Below are positions 18,109-28,732 of a stretch of DNA of 35,428 nucleotides, piece after piece (positions within the stretch are counted from its first letter, which is position 1; every line of letters starts with the position of its first letter). Position numbers and translations under genes: made by a program. A model generated the notes under the pieces. That model did not search any database. It worked only from the letters and a program-made list of their open reading frames with translations, and was not told the origin of the DNA. The DNA comes from Alphaproteobacteria bacterium (lineage in GTDB: Bacteria; Pseudomonadota; Alphaproteobacteria; Micropepsales; Micropepsaceae). The stretch lies in NCBI GenBank assembly GCA_015654705.1, contig JAATGL010000028.1, forward strand, positions 1-35,428. The letters are read 5' to 3'.

Positions 18109-19338
18109 ATGCTGGTCATCGCCGCGCCGCGCCGCCTTTGTGCCATTCTCGGCGCTCTTTCGATAGCGGCGCTGAGCGGCTGCGTGACGCCGCCGCCGGT
18201 CAAGGCGCCCGTCGTGCCGGTTGCGCCGCCCGCCGCGGCCGCCCCCCACCAGCTCAGCGCCGACGAGGCCTCCTTCCTGCGCCTGCGCAACATGGCCAAG
18301 GACAAGACGCCGCTGCGTGTCGGCGTGATCCTGCCCTTTTCCAACGCGTCCGCCGCCACCCGCGGACTGGCCGGCGCGATGATGAAGGCGGCGGAACTGG
18401 CGCTCTACGACAGCGGCAACCGCCAGATCGTGCTGATGACGGCCGACGATTCCGCCAATCCGGCCGAAGCCGCCGGGGCGGCACGCAAGCTCCTGTCGCA
18501 GGGCGCGGAGATCATCGTGGGGCCGCTGTTCGCTGCCTCGGTGAATGCAGTGGCGCCGATTGCTCGCGACCGCGGCGTGCCGGTGCTGGCCTTCTCGACC
18601 GACCGGACGGTGGCGGGCGGCGGGGTCTATCTGCTGAGCTTCCAGCCGCAGAACGAGGTCAAGCGCGTGATCTCCTATGCGGCGTCGCAGGGCCGCAAGA
18701 ATTTTGCCGCCCTGATCCCGCGCACCACCTATGGCGACGTGACCGAACAGGCCTTCCGCCAGGCGGTGGCGGCGAGCGGCGGTACGGTGGGCGACGTGGA
18801 GCGCTTCAGCCCGGGCGCCGGCGCGGTGATGGACCAGACCGCCGCCATCGCCAAGGCGAATGCCGACGCGGTGTTCATCGCCCAGGGCGGCGTCATGCTG
18901 CGCAGCATTGCGCCGACCCTGGCCTATAAGGGCGTCGACCCGGAGAAGGTGAAGCTGCTGGGCACCGGGCTGTGGGACGATCCTTCGATCGTCAAGGAGC
19001 CGGCGCTCCGGGATGGCTGGTTCGCGGCGCCGGCGCCCGATGCCGACGCTACCTTCGCCGCGAAATATCGCGAGACGTTCGGAAGCACGCCGCCCAACCT
19101 GGCCACTCTGGCCTATGATGCGATTTCGCTGGTCGCGCTGCTGGCGCCCGGCCAGCCCTATCACCGCTTCACCAAGGCGGCGCTGACCGATCCCAACGGC
19201 TTCGCCGGGGTGGACGGGATTTTCCGTTTCAATGCGGATGGTTCGCTCGACCGCGGGCTGGCAGTGCTGGCGGTCAGGCCGGGCGGCTTCGCTGTCATCA
19301 GCCCGGCGCCGACCACCTTCCAGGCCAAGGGCTCCTAA
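18109..19338 (+). CDS. Penicillin-binding protein activator, LpoA-like periplasmic lipoprotein
   Basis: Lipobox LSIAALSGC; type I periplasmic binding fold features (LRVGVILPFSNASAATRGLAGAMMKAAELALYD, ADDSANPAEAAGAARKLLSQGAEIIVGPLFAASVNAVAP, LAFSTDRTVAGGGVYLLSFQPQNEVKRVISYA); adjacent to rsmI. Confidence 0.88.
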   Translation: MLVIAAPRRLCAILGALSIAALSGCVTPPPVKAPVVPVAPPAAAAPHQLSADEASFLRLRNMAKDKTPLRVGVILPFSNASAATRGLAGAMMKAAELALYDSGNRQIVLMTADDSANPAEAAGAARKLLSQGAEIIVGPLFAASVNAVAPIARDRGVPVLAFSTDRTVAGGGVYLLSFQPQNEVKRVISYAASQGRKNFAALIPRTTYGDVTEQAFRQAVAASGGTVGDVERFSPGAGAVMDQTAAIAKANADAVFIAQGGVMLRSIAPTLAYKGVDPEKVKLLGTGLWDDPSIVKEPALRDGWFAAPAPDADATFAAKYRETFGSTPPNLATLAYDAISLVALLAPGQPYHRFTKAALTDPNGFAGVDGIFRFNADGSLDRGLAVLAVRPGGFAVISPAPTTFQAKGS

Positions 19339-20501
19339 TCGGCCAGCGCCGCGATCACGCTGTTGAGGACTAGACGGCCGCGCGGCGTGGCGGCAAGGCG
19401 GTCGTCCCTGACGACGACCAGACCTTCGTCCGCCAGTGCGGCGATGCGCGCCGCGTCCGGCGCCGTCTGCCAGCGCGCGCGATAGGCGGCGAGGTCGATG
19501 CCTTCGGCCAGGCGCAGGTTCATCAGCAGATGTTCGCGCGCCGCATCCGCCGGCGCGATCTCGCTCATTTCGGTCATGCCGTGGCCGTCGCGCGCGACCT
19601 TCTCCTGCCAGCGCTCCGGCAGGCGCTCCGTGCTGGTGGCGAAACGTCTGCCGTCCAGGTCGAGCCGGCCATGTGCGCCGGGCCCGACGCCGGCATAGCT
19701 GCCGTAGCGCCAATAAAGAAGATTGTGCCGCGCCTCGGCCCCGGCGCGCGCATGGTTGGAGATTTCGTAGGCCGCGACCCCGGCCGCCTCGGTCATCTCC
19801 TGCGTCGTTTCGTAAAGCGCCGCGGCGAGATCGTCGTCGGGAATGACCAGCGCGCCGCTGCGATGCAGCGCGGCGAATGGCGTCGCCGGCTCGATGGTCA
19901 GTTGATAGAGCGACAGATGTTCGGTGCCGAAGGCGAGCGCCTCCTTCAGCTCTACCCGCCAGGCCTCTACGCCCTGTCCGGGCCGCGCATAGATCAGGTC
20001 GAGGGAGACGCGGTCGAAGGTTTTTAGCGCGAGGCTCAGGGCCTGTTTCGCCTCGGCCGCGTTGTGCAGGCGGCCCAGCGCCTTCAGGTCGGCGTCGCCC
20101 AGTGCCTGCACTCCCAAAGACAGGCGGTTGACGCCCGCAGCGCGGTAATCGGCGAAACGCCCCGCATCGGCGCTGGCCGGATTGGATTCCAGCGTGATCT
20201 CGATGTCGTTGGCGACGGGCCACAGACGCGCGATGGCCGCGAGCACGGTTTCAACGACCTGTCCGCTCATCAGTGACGGCGTACCGCCGCCGAAGAAGAT
20301 CGTCCGCACCAAGGGACGCGCGTTACCCTGCAGCGCCGCGACATATTCCAATTCGCGCACGATGCCCTGGGCCCAGCCGCTTTCGTCGATGCTCGACCGT
20401 ACATGCGAATTGAAATCGCAATACGGACATTTGGCCGCGCAGAACGGCCAATGCACATAGATGCCGAAATCTTCCTCTTTCCGCAGCGTGCGATGATTCA
20501 T
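19335..20501 (-). CDS. hemW: HemW-type radical SAM protein (coproporphyrinogen III oxidase-like)
   Basis: [22 protein letters not shown] (CxxxCxxC), [56 protein letters not shown]. Confidence 0.95.
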   Translation of the reverse strand: MNHRTLRKEEDFGIYVHWPFCAAKCPYCDFNSHVRSSIDESGWAQGIVRELEYVAALQGNARPLVRTIFFGGGTPSLMSGQVVETVLAAIARLWPVANDIEITLESNPASADAGRFADYRAAGVNRLSLGVQALGDADLKALGRLHNAAEAKQALSLALKTFDRVSLDLIYARPGQGVEAWRVELKEALAFGTEHLSLYQLTIEPATPFAALHRSGALVIPDDDLAAALYETTQEMTEAAGVAAYEISNHARAGAEARHNLLYWRYGSYAGVGPGAHGRLDLDGRRFATSTERLPERWQEKVARDGHGMTEMSEIAPADAAREHLLMNLRLAEGIDLAAYRARWQTAPDAARIAALADEGLVVVRDDRLAATPRGRLVLNSVIAALAD

Positions 20502-21094
20502 TCGAACAGACCGCTGCCAAGCAACTTCTCGAACGCGCGTGCGCGATGGCTGATGGCATGTTTTAGCGCGGGATCAATCTCGCCGAAGGTCTCACGCATG
20601 CCGTCGGCGACGAAGATCGGGTCATAGCCGAAGCCCTTTGTGCCGCGGGGTGGAAAGACCAGACGGCCTTCGACCTCGCCGCGGAAGGTTTCGGTTTCGC
20701 CCGATGGAAAAGCCAGCGCCAGCACGCAGACGAATTTGGCCAATCGGTCAGAAGCGCCCGCCATTTCGCGCTCGACCCGTGCCATGGCGGCGGCGAAATC
20801 CCTGTCCGCTCCGGCCCAGCGCGCCGAATAGATGCCCGGTGCGCCGTCCAGCGCGGTCACGCTCAAGCCGGAATCGTCGGCCAGCGCGATCAGGCGGCTG
20901 GTATCCGCCGCCGCACGCGCCTTCAGGATCGCATTGTCCTCGAAGGTCGTGCCGGCCTCGTCCGGTTCGGCGAGGCCAAGTTCGGCGGCGCCGCGCACCA
21001 GAAAGCCGAACGGCGCGAGCAGGTCCGCGATCTCGCGCAGCTTGCCGCCGTTGTGGCTCGCGACGACCAGCGTGTCGCCCCGGCAAAGTCTCAT
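20498..21094 (-). CDS. rdgB: RdgB/HAM1 non-canonical purine NTP pyrophosphatase
   Basis: [90 protein letters not shown]. Confidence 0.97.
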   Translation of the reverse strand: MRLCRGDTLVVASHNGGKLREIADLLAPFGFLVRGAAELGLAEPDEAGTTFEDNAILKARAAADTSRLIALADDSGLSVTALDGAPGIYSARWAGADRDFAAAMARVEREMAGASDRLAKFVCVLALAFPSGETETFRGEVEGRLVFPPRGTKGFGYDPIFVADGMRETFGEIDPALKHAISHRARAFEKLLGSGLFE

Positions 21095-21813
21095 GCGCCG
21101 AGCACGCTTTTCTGCAGCGCGACCAGCTCGCCGATGCCCTTGCGCGCCAGGCGCAGCAGCGCGGCCAGTTCGTCGTCGTCGAACGGCGCGCCTTCCGCGG
21201 TGGCCTGGATCTCGACCAGCCCGCCGGCGCCGGTCAGCACGAAATTGGCGTCGGTCTCGGCGGTGGAATCCTCGGAATAATCGAGGTCGAGCAATGCCTC
21301 GCCCCTGACGATGCCGCAGGAGACCGCCGCCACATGGTCCTTGAGCGCCGGTTTGGTCACCATGCCGGTCTTCTTCATGAAAGCGATGCACTGGTGCAGC
21401 GCCACATAGCCGCCGGTCACCGAGGCGGTGCGCGTGCCGCCATCGGCCTGCAGCACGTCGCAGTCGATGGCGATCTGGCGTTCGCCCAGCGCGGCGAGAT
21501 CCACCACGGCGCGCAGGCTGCGGCCGACCAGGCGCTGGATTTCCTGGGTGCGGCCGGATTGCTTGCCCTGGGCGGCCTCGCGGCGCATCCGTTCATGGGT
21601 CGAGCGCGGCAGCATGCCGTATTCCGCCGTTACCCAGCCCTTGCCCGAGCCGCGCAGGAAGCCCGGCGTCGAATCCTCCAGGCTGGCGGTGACCAGCACA
21701 TGGGTATCGCCGAATTTGACCAGGCAGGAGCCTTCGGCATGCTTGGCGAAGCCCGGCTCCAGGCTGATCTGGCGCAACTGGTCGGGCGCGCGCGAGAGCT
21801 GGCGCATCGGCAT
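21091..21813 (-). CDS. rph: Ribonuclease PH
   Basis: [105 protein letters not shown]. Confidence 0.97.
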   Translation of the reverse strand: MPMRQLSRAPDQLRQISLEPGFAKHAEGSCLVKFGDTHVLVTASLEDSTPGFLRGSGKGWVTAEYGMLPRSTHERMRREAAQGKQSGRTQEIQRLVGRSLRAVVDLAALGERQIAIDCDVLQADGGTRTASVTGGYVALHQCIAFMKKTGMVTKPALKDHVAAVSCGIVRGEALLDLDYSEDSTAETDANFVLTGAGGLVEIQATAEGAPFDDDELAALLRLARKGIGELVALQKSVLGA

Positions 21814-21915
21814 GATCCCTTGATGTTTGACGGCGACGCCGTTACCTAGCGAGATGGCGCCGCGAGTGCAAACGACATCGCCGGCGCGAGAAAAACATTT
21901 AACCGGTTCAAAGAC

Positions 21916-22980
21916 TTGGATGCACCCTATACAAAAGGCGCGGGTTCGACCCTCAGCGAGCGGCCGCGCGAGGTGTTCCGCCATCTGGTCGAGGCGTTCC
22001 TGACCTCGGGCGAACCGGTGGGTTCGCGCACGCTTTCCCAGCGCCTGCCGATCGCGCTGTCGCCCGCCTCTATCCGCAATGTGATGGCCGATCTGGAGGC
22101 CATGGGCCTGCTCTATGCGCCGCACACCAGCGCCGGGCGGGTGCCGACCGAGAAGGGTCTCAGGCTGTTCGTCGACGGCCTTCTGGAGATCGGCCAGCTG
22201 GCGCCGGACGAGCGCGTGGCGATCGAGGGGCGCATCTCCGGCACCGGGCGCGGCCTCGAAGACGTGCTGACCCAGGCGACCACCATGCTGTCGGGCCTGT
22301 CGCGCTGCGCCGGGCTGCTGGTCGCCGCCAAGCAGGACACGGTGCTCAAGCATGTCGAATTCGTCGCGGTGGCGCCCGGCAAGGCGCTGGTCGTCATCGT
22401 CGGCGAGGACGGCCAGGTCGAGAACCGGCTGATCGATACGCCGATGGGCCTGCCGGTCTCGACCCTGTCGGAAGCCTCCAACTATCTGAGCGCGCGGCTG
22501 CGCGGCCGCACGCTGGATGCGGCGCGCGCCGAAATCCTGGCCGAGCTCGAAAATGAGCGCGCCGAACTCGACGTGCTGACCGCCAAGATCGTGGCCGAGG
22601 GTCTGGCGACGCTGGCCTCGCCCGACGGCGACGACGAGAAGGTGCTGATCGTGCGCGGCACTTCGCACCTGCTGGACAGCGTCGACGCGCAGATCGACCT
22701 GGAGCGCGTGCGCACCCTGTTCGACGACATCGAGCGCAAGAACGATCTGATCCGCCTGCTCGAACTGGCCAAGCAGGGCGACGGCGTGCGCATCTTCATC
22801 GGCTCGGAGAACCGGCTGTTCAGCCTTTCGGGCTCCTCGATCATCGCCGCGCCCTATGCCAATACGCAGGGCAAGATCGTCGGCGTGATCGGCGTGCTCG
22901 GCCCCACGCGATTGAATTACGGCCGGATCATTCCCATGGTCGACCACACCGCCAAGGTGGTCGGCCGCCTATTAGGTTGA
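21916..22980 (+). CDS. hrcA: Heat-inducible transcription repressor HrcA (apparent TTG start)
   Basis: [70 protein letters not shown]...; C-terminal [27 protein letters not shown]. Confidence 0.96.
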   Translation: MDAPYTKGAGSTLSERPREVFRHLVEAFLTSGEPVGSRTLSQRLPIALSPASIRNVMADLEAMGLLYAPHTSAGRVPTEKGLRLFVDGLLEIGQLAPDERVAIEGRISGTGRGLEDVLTQATTMLSGLSRCAGLLVAAKQDTVLKHVEFVAVAPGKALVVIVGEDGQVENRLIDTPMGLPVSTLSEASNYLSARLRGRTLDAARAEILAELENERAELDVLTAKIVAEGLATLASPDGDDEKVLIVRGTSHLLDSVDAQIDLERVRTLFDDIERKNDLIRLLELAKQGDGVRIFIGSENRLFSLSGSSIIAAPYANTQGKIVGVIGVLGPTRLNYGRIIPMVDHTAKVVGRLLG

Positions 22981-22992
22981 AGCAGGACAGCG

Positions 22993-23562
22993 ATGATGAG
23001 CGACGAAGAAAACCAGACCCTTCCCGAACCCGAGGCGCCGGCGAACGAGATCGACGCGCTGCGCGCCGAGGCCGCCGACATGCGCGATCGCATGCTGCGC
23101 GCTCTGGCCGATGCGGAGAACACCCGCCGCCGCGCCGAGCGCGAGAAGCAGGAGGCCTCCACCTATGCCGTGACGCGCTTCGCCCGCGACATGCTGCAGA
23201 TCGGCGACAATTTCGCCCGTGCCCTGGCGGCCTGTCCGCCCGCGCTGCGCGAAGCCGCCGATCCGGCGGTCGAGGCGGTGCTCGACGGCATCGAGGCGAC
23301 CGAGCGCCAGTTGCTGGCCGCGCTCGAACGCCACGGCGTCAAGCCGATCGACACGGCGGATGGCAGGTTCGATCCCAACCTGCACCAGGCGATCGCCGAG
23401 GTGGCGGGCGAGGGCAAGCCGGCCGGGAGCATCGTCGATGTGGTGCAGGCCGGCTATAAGATCGGCGACCGGCTGCTGCGCCCGGCGATGGTTACGGTGG
23501 CGCGCCGCGGCGACCCGGCCGCGCCGCCCGCGCCGGGCAACGGCGTCGACACCAAAGTGTGA
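22993..23562 (+). CDS. grpE: Nucleotide exchange factor GrpE
   Basis: ENTRRRAEREKQEASTYAVTRFARDMLQIGDNFARAL, FDPNLHQAIAEV, GYKIGDRLLRPAMVTVA. Confidence 0.96.
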   Translation: MMSDEENQTLPEPEAPANEIDALRAEAADMRDRMLRALADAENTRRRAEREKQEASTYAVTRFARDMLQIGDNFARALAACPPALREAADPAVEAVLDGIEATERQLLAALERHGVKPIDTADGRFDPNLHQAIAEVAGEGKPAGSIVDVVQAGYKIGDRLLRPAMVTVARRGDPAAPPAPGNGVDTKV

Positions 23563-24632
23563 AGGCGGTGGAGGACTGCATTCCCGCCGACATCCGGCGC
23601 GAACTGACACAGAGCGACCGCAAAGCCTATCTGGAGCAGCGGCTCTTCGTGTGGTCGCCGCTCGGCACGTTTGGGACCGCCCTGTGCGTCTTCATCATCC
23701 TTGGCGGGAGCTACACGGCGGCGGCTTTGCTGTCCGGCGGGGCGTTGATCGTGAGAAGCGGCCATGAATGGGTCCTCTTTCATCCGGCGCGGTCCGCGCT
23801 TCTGCTCTCGCTGCTGATCGCGACGGTCTTGGGCATCCAGCGCTATGCGCGGATTCATGAGCGCGCCGATTTCATGGCGTTCGCGTCGGTGCTCAAGGGC
23901 GGCGTGAACGACGCCGGCCGCATCGCCGGGCTGACGCCGGACCACACCGGGCTGGTCCGGTCGAACATCATCGGCCTCGCCGTCGGTCTGGTGCTGTTCT
24001 GGACGTCCGTGCTGCCCGTCGCGCCGCCGGCGCAGACGGTCGCGACCTATCTCTGGTTCGCGCCGATCACGGTGCTGACCGCGCTGCTTTTCGCCCGCGG
24101 CGTCTCGCTGACCCGCGCCGGCGCGCGCAGCATGCGCGAGACCATCGACAACCGGCTGATCATCGATCTTCTGCGCATCGATCGGTTGTCGGTGATCGGC
24201 CGGTCGGCGGCGCGCGGCGCGCTGATCTGGTTCGTCATCAGTGCGGTGGTCTGCCTGTTCTTCATAGGCGCCGACATCGACGCTGTCACCATCGCGCTGC
24301 TGTTCGGCTGCGCCGCCATGGGTGTGTGGATCTTCATCGCCACGATGGAGCGCGTGCATCGCAAGATCCGCGCGGCCAAGGCGGCGGAACTCGAACATCT
24401 GCGCAGCGAAATCGACGGCTTGCGGCCCCGCGCCACCGCCGATGCCGGCGTCGCGCAGTGCCTGCAAGGCCTGCTGGCCTACGAAACCCGCATTGCGGCG
24501 GCACCGGAATGGCCGTTCGATCAGACCACGCTGGTGCGCGTGCTGGCGTCGGTGTTCATCCTGGCCGTACCCTGGTTCGGCCAGGCCATCGCCGCCTTCG
24601 CCGTGGAGCGCTTCGCCGACATCGCGAAATAG
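23559..24632 (+). CDS. Uncharacterised polytopic membrane protein (GTG start, 4-bp overlap with grpE)
   Basis: 357 aa with about 7 hydrophobic segments and a charged/coiled-coil-like stretch VHRKIRAAKAAELEHLRSEIDGL before the last one. Confidence 0.8.
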   Translation: MKAVEDCIPADIRRELTQSDRKAYLEQRLFVWSPLGTFGTALCVFIILGGSYTAAALLSGGALIVRSGHEWVLFHPARSALLLSLLIATVLGIQRYARIHERADFMAFASVLKGGVNDAGRIAGLTPDHTGLVRSNIIGLAVGLVLFWTSVLPVAPPAQTVATYLWFAPITVLTALLFARGVSLTRAGARSMRETIDNRLIIDLLRIDRLSVIGRSAARGALIWFVISAVVCLFFIGADIDAVTIALLFGCAAMGVWIFIATMERVHRKIRAAKAAELEHLRSEIDGLRPRATADAGVAQCLQGLLAYETRIAAAPEWPFDQTTLVRVLASVFILAVPWFGQAIAAFAVERFADIAK

Positions 24633-24697
24633 TCGGTTTTACCGGGGCAGAAAGGGGATAGGGTCCGTGTCCCGGGTTCGAGTTGGAGCGTGTTCCC

Positions 24698-25507
24698 ATG
24701 AGCGATATTCGCATCGTCGTCGCGGGCGCCTCGGGAAGGATGGGCCGGGCGCTGGTCCGCGCCATCGCCGAAACGCCCGGCTGCGTGCTGTGCGGCGCGC
24801 TGGAGGCCAAGGGCCATCCGCAACTGGGCGAGGACGCGGGCAGGCTGGCGGGGCTGGGCCCCGTGTCCGTCGCGCTGAGCGACGATCCCCTGCCGCTGAT
24901 CGCAGCCGCCGAAGCCATTGTGGATTTCACCTTGCCCGCGGTTTCGGTCGAGCTGGCCGCGCTGGCGGCGCAGGCGCGCATCGTTCATGTCATCGGCACG
25001 ACGGGGTTTTCCGCCGGCGACGAAAAGAAGATCCATGCCGCGGCGCGCCATGCCGTGATCGTCAAATCGGGAAACATGAGCCTGGGCGTGGCGCTGCTGG
25101 CATCGCTGGTGAAGCAGGCGGCCAGGGCTTTGCTCGATTTCGACGTCGAGGTATTGGAGATGCATCACCGCCACAAGATCGACGCCCCGTCGGGCACCGC
25201 GCTGCTGCTGGGCGAGGCGGCGGCCGAGGGACGCGGCGTCACGCTGGACGAGCGCGCTGTGCGCGCACGCGACGGCCAGACCGGCGCGCGCGGCGATGGG
25301 CAGATCGGCTTTGCGTCGCTGCGCGGCGGCACGGTGGTGGGCGAACATCAGGTGATCCTGGCCGGGCTGCATGAGCGGCTGGTGCTCTCGCATGTGGCGG
25401 AGGACCGCATCATCTTCGCCCGCGGCGCCGTCGCCGCGGCGCTGTGGGGACAGGGCCGCAAGCCCGGCCTCTATGCCATCGCCGACGTTCTGGGACTGGT
25501 CGGCTGA
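24698..25507 (+). CDS. dapB: 4-hydroxy-tetrahydrodipicolinate reductase
   Basis: [75 protein letters not shown]. Confidence 0.97.
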   Translation: MSDIRIVVAGASGRMGRALVRAIAETPGCVLCGALEAKGHPQLGEDAGRLAGLGPVSVALSDDPLPLIAAAEAIVDFTLPAVSVELAALAAQARIVHVIGTTGFSAGDEKKIHAAARHAVIVKSGNMSLGVALLASLVKQAARALLDFDVEVLEMHHRHKIDAPSGTALLLGEAAAEGRGVTLDERAVRARDGQTGARGDGQIGFASLRGGTVVGEHQVILAGLHERLVLSHVAEDRIIFARGAVAAALWGQGRKPGLYAIADVLGLVG

Positions 25508-26358
25508 GTGGCGCGCGCGGCCTCCAGGGCCAGCATCGAACGCTTGCGCGTCAGCCCCCAGTGATAGCCGTGCAGCGCGCCGTCGCTGCCGAGGACGCGG
25601 TGACAGGGGATCAGCCAGGAGATCGGATTGCGCCCGACCGCGGTTCCGACCGCCCGGCTGGCCCTGGCGTTGCCGACCTGCCGGGCGATCGCGCGATAGG
25701 TCGAGACCTTACCGGACGGAATCGCCAACAGCGCTTCCCACACCTTGATCTGCCACGGCGTGCCCAGGAGGTGCAGCGGCAATTCGCCCTCTTCCTGCGC
25801 GAAGACCTGCCGCGCGATGGCATCGGTGCGCGCGGCGTTCTCGCGATAGGCGGCCCTGGGCCAGCGCGCCCGCATGTCGGCCAGCATCGCCGCGTTCTCG
25901 CCCTCGTCGCCGAAGGCCAAGCCGCACACGCCCTTGTCGGTCGCCATGATCAGCGCCACGCCGAACGGGCAATCGGCGAAGCCGTAATCGATGGCCACGC
26001 CGGCGCCGCCGCGCGCATAATCGCCGGGCGTCATCGCCTCGATCTTGAGACACAGATCATGCAGGCGCGAGGGGCCCGAAAGGCCGGCCTCCAGCGCCGC
26101 GCCCAGCACGCTGGCGCCCTGCATCAGGTCCTGCTTGGCGTGGCTCAGCGTCAGATGGCCGACGAAGGATTTGGGGCTGACGCCGACATAGCGCGTGAAC
26201 AGGCGCTGGAAATGGAACGGCGACAGCCCGACCGCCACGGCAGCGTCGTCGAGCCTGGGCTGATCCAGGTAGTTTTCGGTGAGGAACAGGATGGCGCGGC
26301 CCATGCGCCGCCAGTCCGGTCCGTCTTCGCTTGGCTTGATGGAGAGGATGTCGCTCAT
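25471..26358 (-). CDS. AraC-type HTH fused to methylated-DNA-[protein]-cysteine S-methyltransferase
   Basis: AraC HTH ([46 protein letters not shown]) plus Ogt domain ([79 protein letters not shown]). Confidence 0.95.
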   Translation of the reverse strand: MSDILSIKPSEDGPDWRRMGRAILFLTENYLDQPRLDDAAVAVGLSPFHFQRLFTRYVGVSPKSFVGHLTLSHAKQDLMQGASVLGAALEAGLSGPSRLHDLCLKIEAMTPGDYARGGAGVAIDYGFADCPFGVALIMATDKGVCGLAFGDEGENAAMLADMRARWPRAAYRENAARTDAIARQVFAQEEGELPLHLLGTPWQIKVWEALLAIPSGKVSTYRAIARQVGNARASRAVGTAVGRNPISWLIPCHRVLGSDGALHGYHWGLTRKRSMLALEAARATQPTSPRTSAMA

Positions 26359-26410
26359 GAGGCGAATATGGCGGCCCCGGCCCGCGGTTGCGACCCGATT
26401 CTTGCGCCGC

Positions 26411-26896
26411 TCAGAGCGGCGTCGCGCGTGCCGCCCGCAGGGCCGATTTCAGGCGCTGCGCGAACGACGCCCGTTCGAGCGGCGGCAGGAAGGCGCCGAC
26501 GCGCACGCCCTTTCCGTGGCTCCACAGGGTGAGCTGGCTGCCATGCTCCGCCGGCTCGTCCATCTGCACGCGCACCCAATAGGGATTGAGCACGACTTCG
26601 CTGGGGGTGCCCTTCGGCGGACGTCTGGCGATGCGCAGGAGCGACGGCGTCAGCACGACATGCTCCTCGCGCCGCGCCGCCCGGCGCGCGGCATGGAAGG
26701 CCCAGGCGAGCAGCGCCACGTCGAGCCCCATGAACGGCATGACCGGCCAGGCGCCACGCAGCACGAAAGAGAGTGCAAACGCGACGTCGACCGCCGCCAC
26801 AATTCCCAGAACCAGCAGAAGGGCGCGCGGACTGAGCGGCGGCGCCGGCCTCAACACCGCGTCGAGCAGGATTTCGCTTTCGCCACACCCGGACAT
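26411..26896 (-). CDS. DUF2244-type membrane protein
   Basis: Two TM segments near N-terminus, then EEHVVLTPSLLRIARRPPKGTPSEVVLNPYWVRVQMDEPAEHGSQLTLWSHGKGVRVGAFLPPLERASFAQRLKSAL. Confidence 0.85.
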   Translation of the reverse strand: MSGCGESEILLDAVLRPAPPLSPRALLLVLGIVAAVDVAFALSFVLRGAWPVMPFMGLDVALLAWAFHAARRAARREEHVVLTPSLLRIARRPPKGTPSEVVLNPYWVRVQMDEPAEHGSQLTLWSHGKGVRVGAFLPPLERASFAQRLKSALRAARATPL

Positions 26897-26981
26897 CGGC
26901 CGATGATGAAATAGGCTCGGCTCCGGTGCAAGCTCGCGCTGCGGCGTCGCGCCGTATCGTCACCCGATTTCGCGGATCAGC

Positions 26982-27701
26982 ATGGCAAGACCATTTTCCA
27001 AAGCCGAGGCCGAAACTTTCTTCGCGCGCCTCAAGAAGGCGATGCCGGAACCAAGGACGGAACTGGTCTATGTCAATCCCTATACGCTGCTGGTCGCGGT
27101 GGTGCTGTCGGCGCAGGCGACCGACCGGGGCGTCAACAAGGCGACGGCGGAATTGTTCAAGGTCGCGGACACGCCGGCGAAGATGGTGGCGCTCGGCGAG
27201 CGCGGCCTGACGCACTATATCAAGACGATCGGGCTCTATCGCGGCAAGGCCAAGAACGTCATCGCGCTTTCCCGACTTCTTCTGGAACATCATGCGGGAG
27301 AGGTGCCGCGCGACCGCGAGGCGCTGGAGTCCCTGCCCGGCGTCGGACGCAAGACCGCCAATGTCGTGCTCAACGTCGCCTTCGGCGAGAAGACCATCGC
27401 CGTCGACACCCACATCTTCCGCGTCGCCAACCGCACCGGCCTGGCGCCGGGGAAGGACCCGCGCGCGGTCGAGGACGGGCTGATGAAGAAAGTGCCCGAC
27501 GCCTATCTGCTGCACGCCCATCACTGGCTGATCCTGCATGGCCGCTACACCTGCGTCGCGCGCAAGCCACATTGCCCGGTCTGCGTGGTGCGCGATCTCT
27601 GCCGCTTTCCCGACAAGACCAGGGTGGAAGACGAAGCGCCGAAGATCAGGACACCGGCAGCGGCGACGCCGGGTGCAGGCGCAAGGCGTCGAGGCAGTTA
27701 G
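26982..27701 (+). CDS. nth: Endonuclease III
   Basis: LLVAVVLSAQATDRGVNKATAELF, LESLPGVGRKTANVVLNVAFGEKTIAVDTHIFRVANRTGL, HHWLILHGRYTCVARKPHCPVCVVRDLC (4Fe-4S cysteines). Confidence 0.97.
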   Translation: MARPFSKAEAETFFARLKKAMPEPRTELVYVNPYTLLVAVVLSAQATDRGVNKATAELFKVADTPAKMVALGERGLTHYIKTIGLYRGKAKNVIALSRLLLEHHAGEVPRDREALESLPGVGRKTANVVLNVAFGEKTIAVDTHIFRVANRTGLAPGKDPRAVEDGLMKKVPDAYLLHAHHWLILHGRYTCVARKPHCPVCVVRDLCRFPDKTRVEDEAPKIRTPAAATPGAGARRRGS

Positions 27702-28017
27702 GATCGGCCGCCATGTCCGTGCCGCGCGGCAAGGTTTCGACATGGCGCACGTTTAATCCCGCCTTCTCGGCATAGAGGAAGAAGAACGCGCGGCAGGTCG
27801 CGCCGTCATAGCGCCAGAGCTGCGTTTCGCCGTCCTTGCGCGTGAAGGCCGGCACGCCGAACTGCATGCGCAAATCCGCGTCGGTAAGCCCGATGGTGCT
27901 GACCGGCTCGCCGCGCGGCGGCGGCGGCGGCAGCGCGATGCGGTCGGGCGGCGGCGCATGCGTGGCGCAGGCGCAAAGCAGCGCGCACAGGCAGGGGATC
28001 GAGGCTCGGCGGATCAT
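27646..28017 (-). CDS. Small putative lipoprotein
   Basis: MIRRASIPCLCALLCACATHAPPP with candidate lipobox; GLTDADLRMQFGVPAFTRKDGETQLWRYDGATCRAFFFLYAEKAGL. Confidence 0.75.
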   Translation of the reverse strand: MIRRASIPCLCALLCACATHAPPPDRIALPPPPPRGEPVSTIGLTDADLRMQFGVPAFTRKDGETQLWRYDGATCRAFFFLYAEKAGLNVRHVETLPRGTDMAADPNCLDALRLHPASPLPVS

Positions 28018-28685
28018 GTCTGCGCCTCCCGCGCATAGCGTTTGAACAGATGCACCATCAGCGCGGCGCCGAAAAGGGGTGCAAAGAGATTCGCGAACGG
28101 AATCATGCTGAGGACCGAGATGATCAGCCCGCCGCCGAACACTGCGCCGGAATGGCGCCTGCGCAAAGCGTCGGACGCCTTCACGGAGAGATGGCGAAGC
28201 GCGGCCAGCTCGAAATATTCGCGGCCCAGCAGAAACCCGTTGACTAGGATGGTGGCGACCTCGCCGATGCCGGGCAGCAGCACGTCGGTCGGCAGGAGCA
28301 CCAGATCGGCCAGCACGACCAGCCCGGCCAGCCGCGCCCCGGCGGACAGGTTCGTTGCGAAGGTGGCGCCCGGCGCCTTGGGATCGCCGGCATAGGAGCG
28401 CGCCTCGATTGCCTTCGCGATGTCGCCCAGGAACAGTGAGCCGAACAGCGCCGCGACCGGCGCGCCCAGCACGAAGAAGCCCAGGATGAAAAGCACCGGC
28501 GCCAGGATTGCGAGCAGCCGGTTCACCCAGGGCTCGCCCAGCGTCGGAAGCAGATAGAGCGCGCCTTCCACGCCGATCAGCAGCACGACAAAGAGGAGGA
28601 CGGTCAGCAACAGCGATTTCAGCACCACGCCGAACAGCGCCGGATCGAAGATCAGGGCCAGCGCCTTGCCGATGCTTGCGAACAT
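28014..28685 (-). CDS. EI24-domain/CysZ-like membrane protein
   Basis: MFASIGKALALIFDPALFGVVLKSLLLTVLLFVVLL..., NGFLLGREYFELAALRHLSVKASDALRRRHSGAVFGGGLIISVLSMIPFANLFAPLFGAALMVHLF. Confidence 0.88.
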   Translation of the reverse strand: MFASIGKALALIFDPALFGVVLKSLLLTVLLFVVLLIGVEGALYLLPTLGEPWVNRLLAILAPVLFILGFFVLGAPVAALFGSLFLGDIAKAIEARSYAGDPKAPGATFATNLSAGARLAGLVVLADLVLLPTDVLLPGIGEVATILVNGFLLGREYFELAALRHLSVKASDALRRRHSGAVFGGGLIISVLSMIPFANLFAPLFGAALMVHLFKRYAREAQT

Positions 28686-28732
28686 GGAACCGGTCCTTTA
28701 ACTCAAATCCGCACAACGGCGCAGGAGACCTC

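Noticed and set aside
21855-21875. Possible half CIRCE (gagtgcaaa) upstream of hrcA
   Set aside because: Only one half-site-like sequence; no matching TTAGCACTC arm nine bases upstream.
24660-24697. tRNA T-arm-like GGGTTCGAGTT before dapB
   Set aside because: The flanking bases cannot form the 5-bp T-stem (CCGGG versus TGGAG) and there is no upstream D-arm or anticodon stem; not a tRNA.
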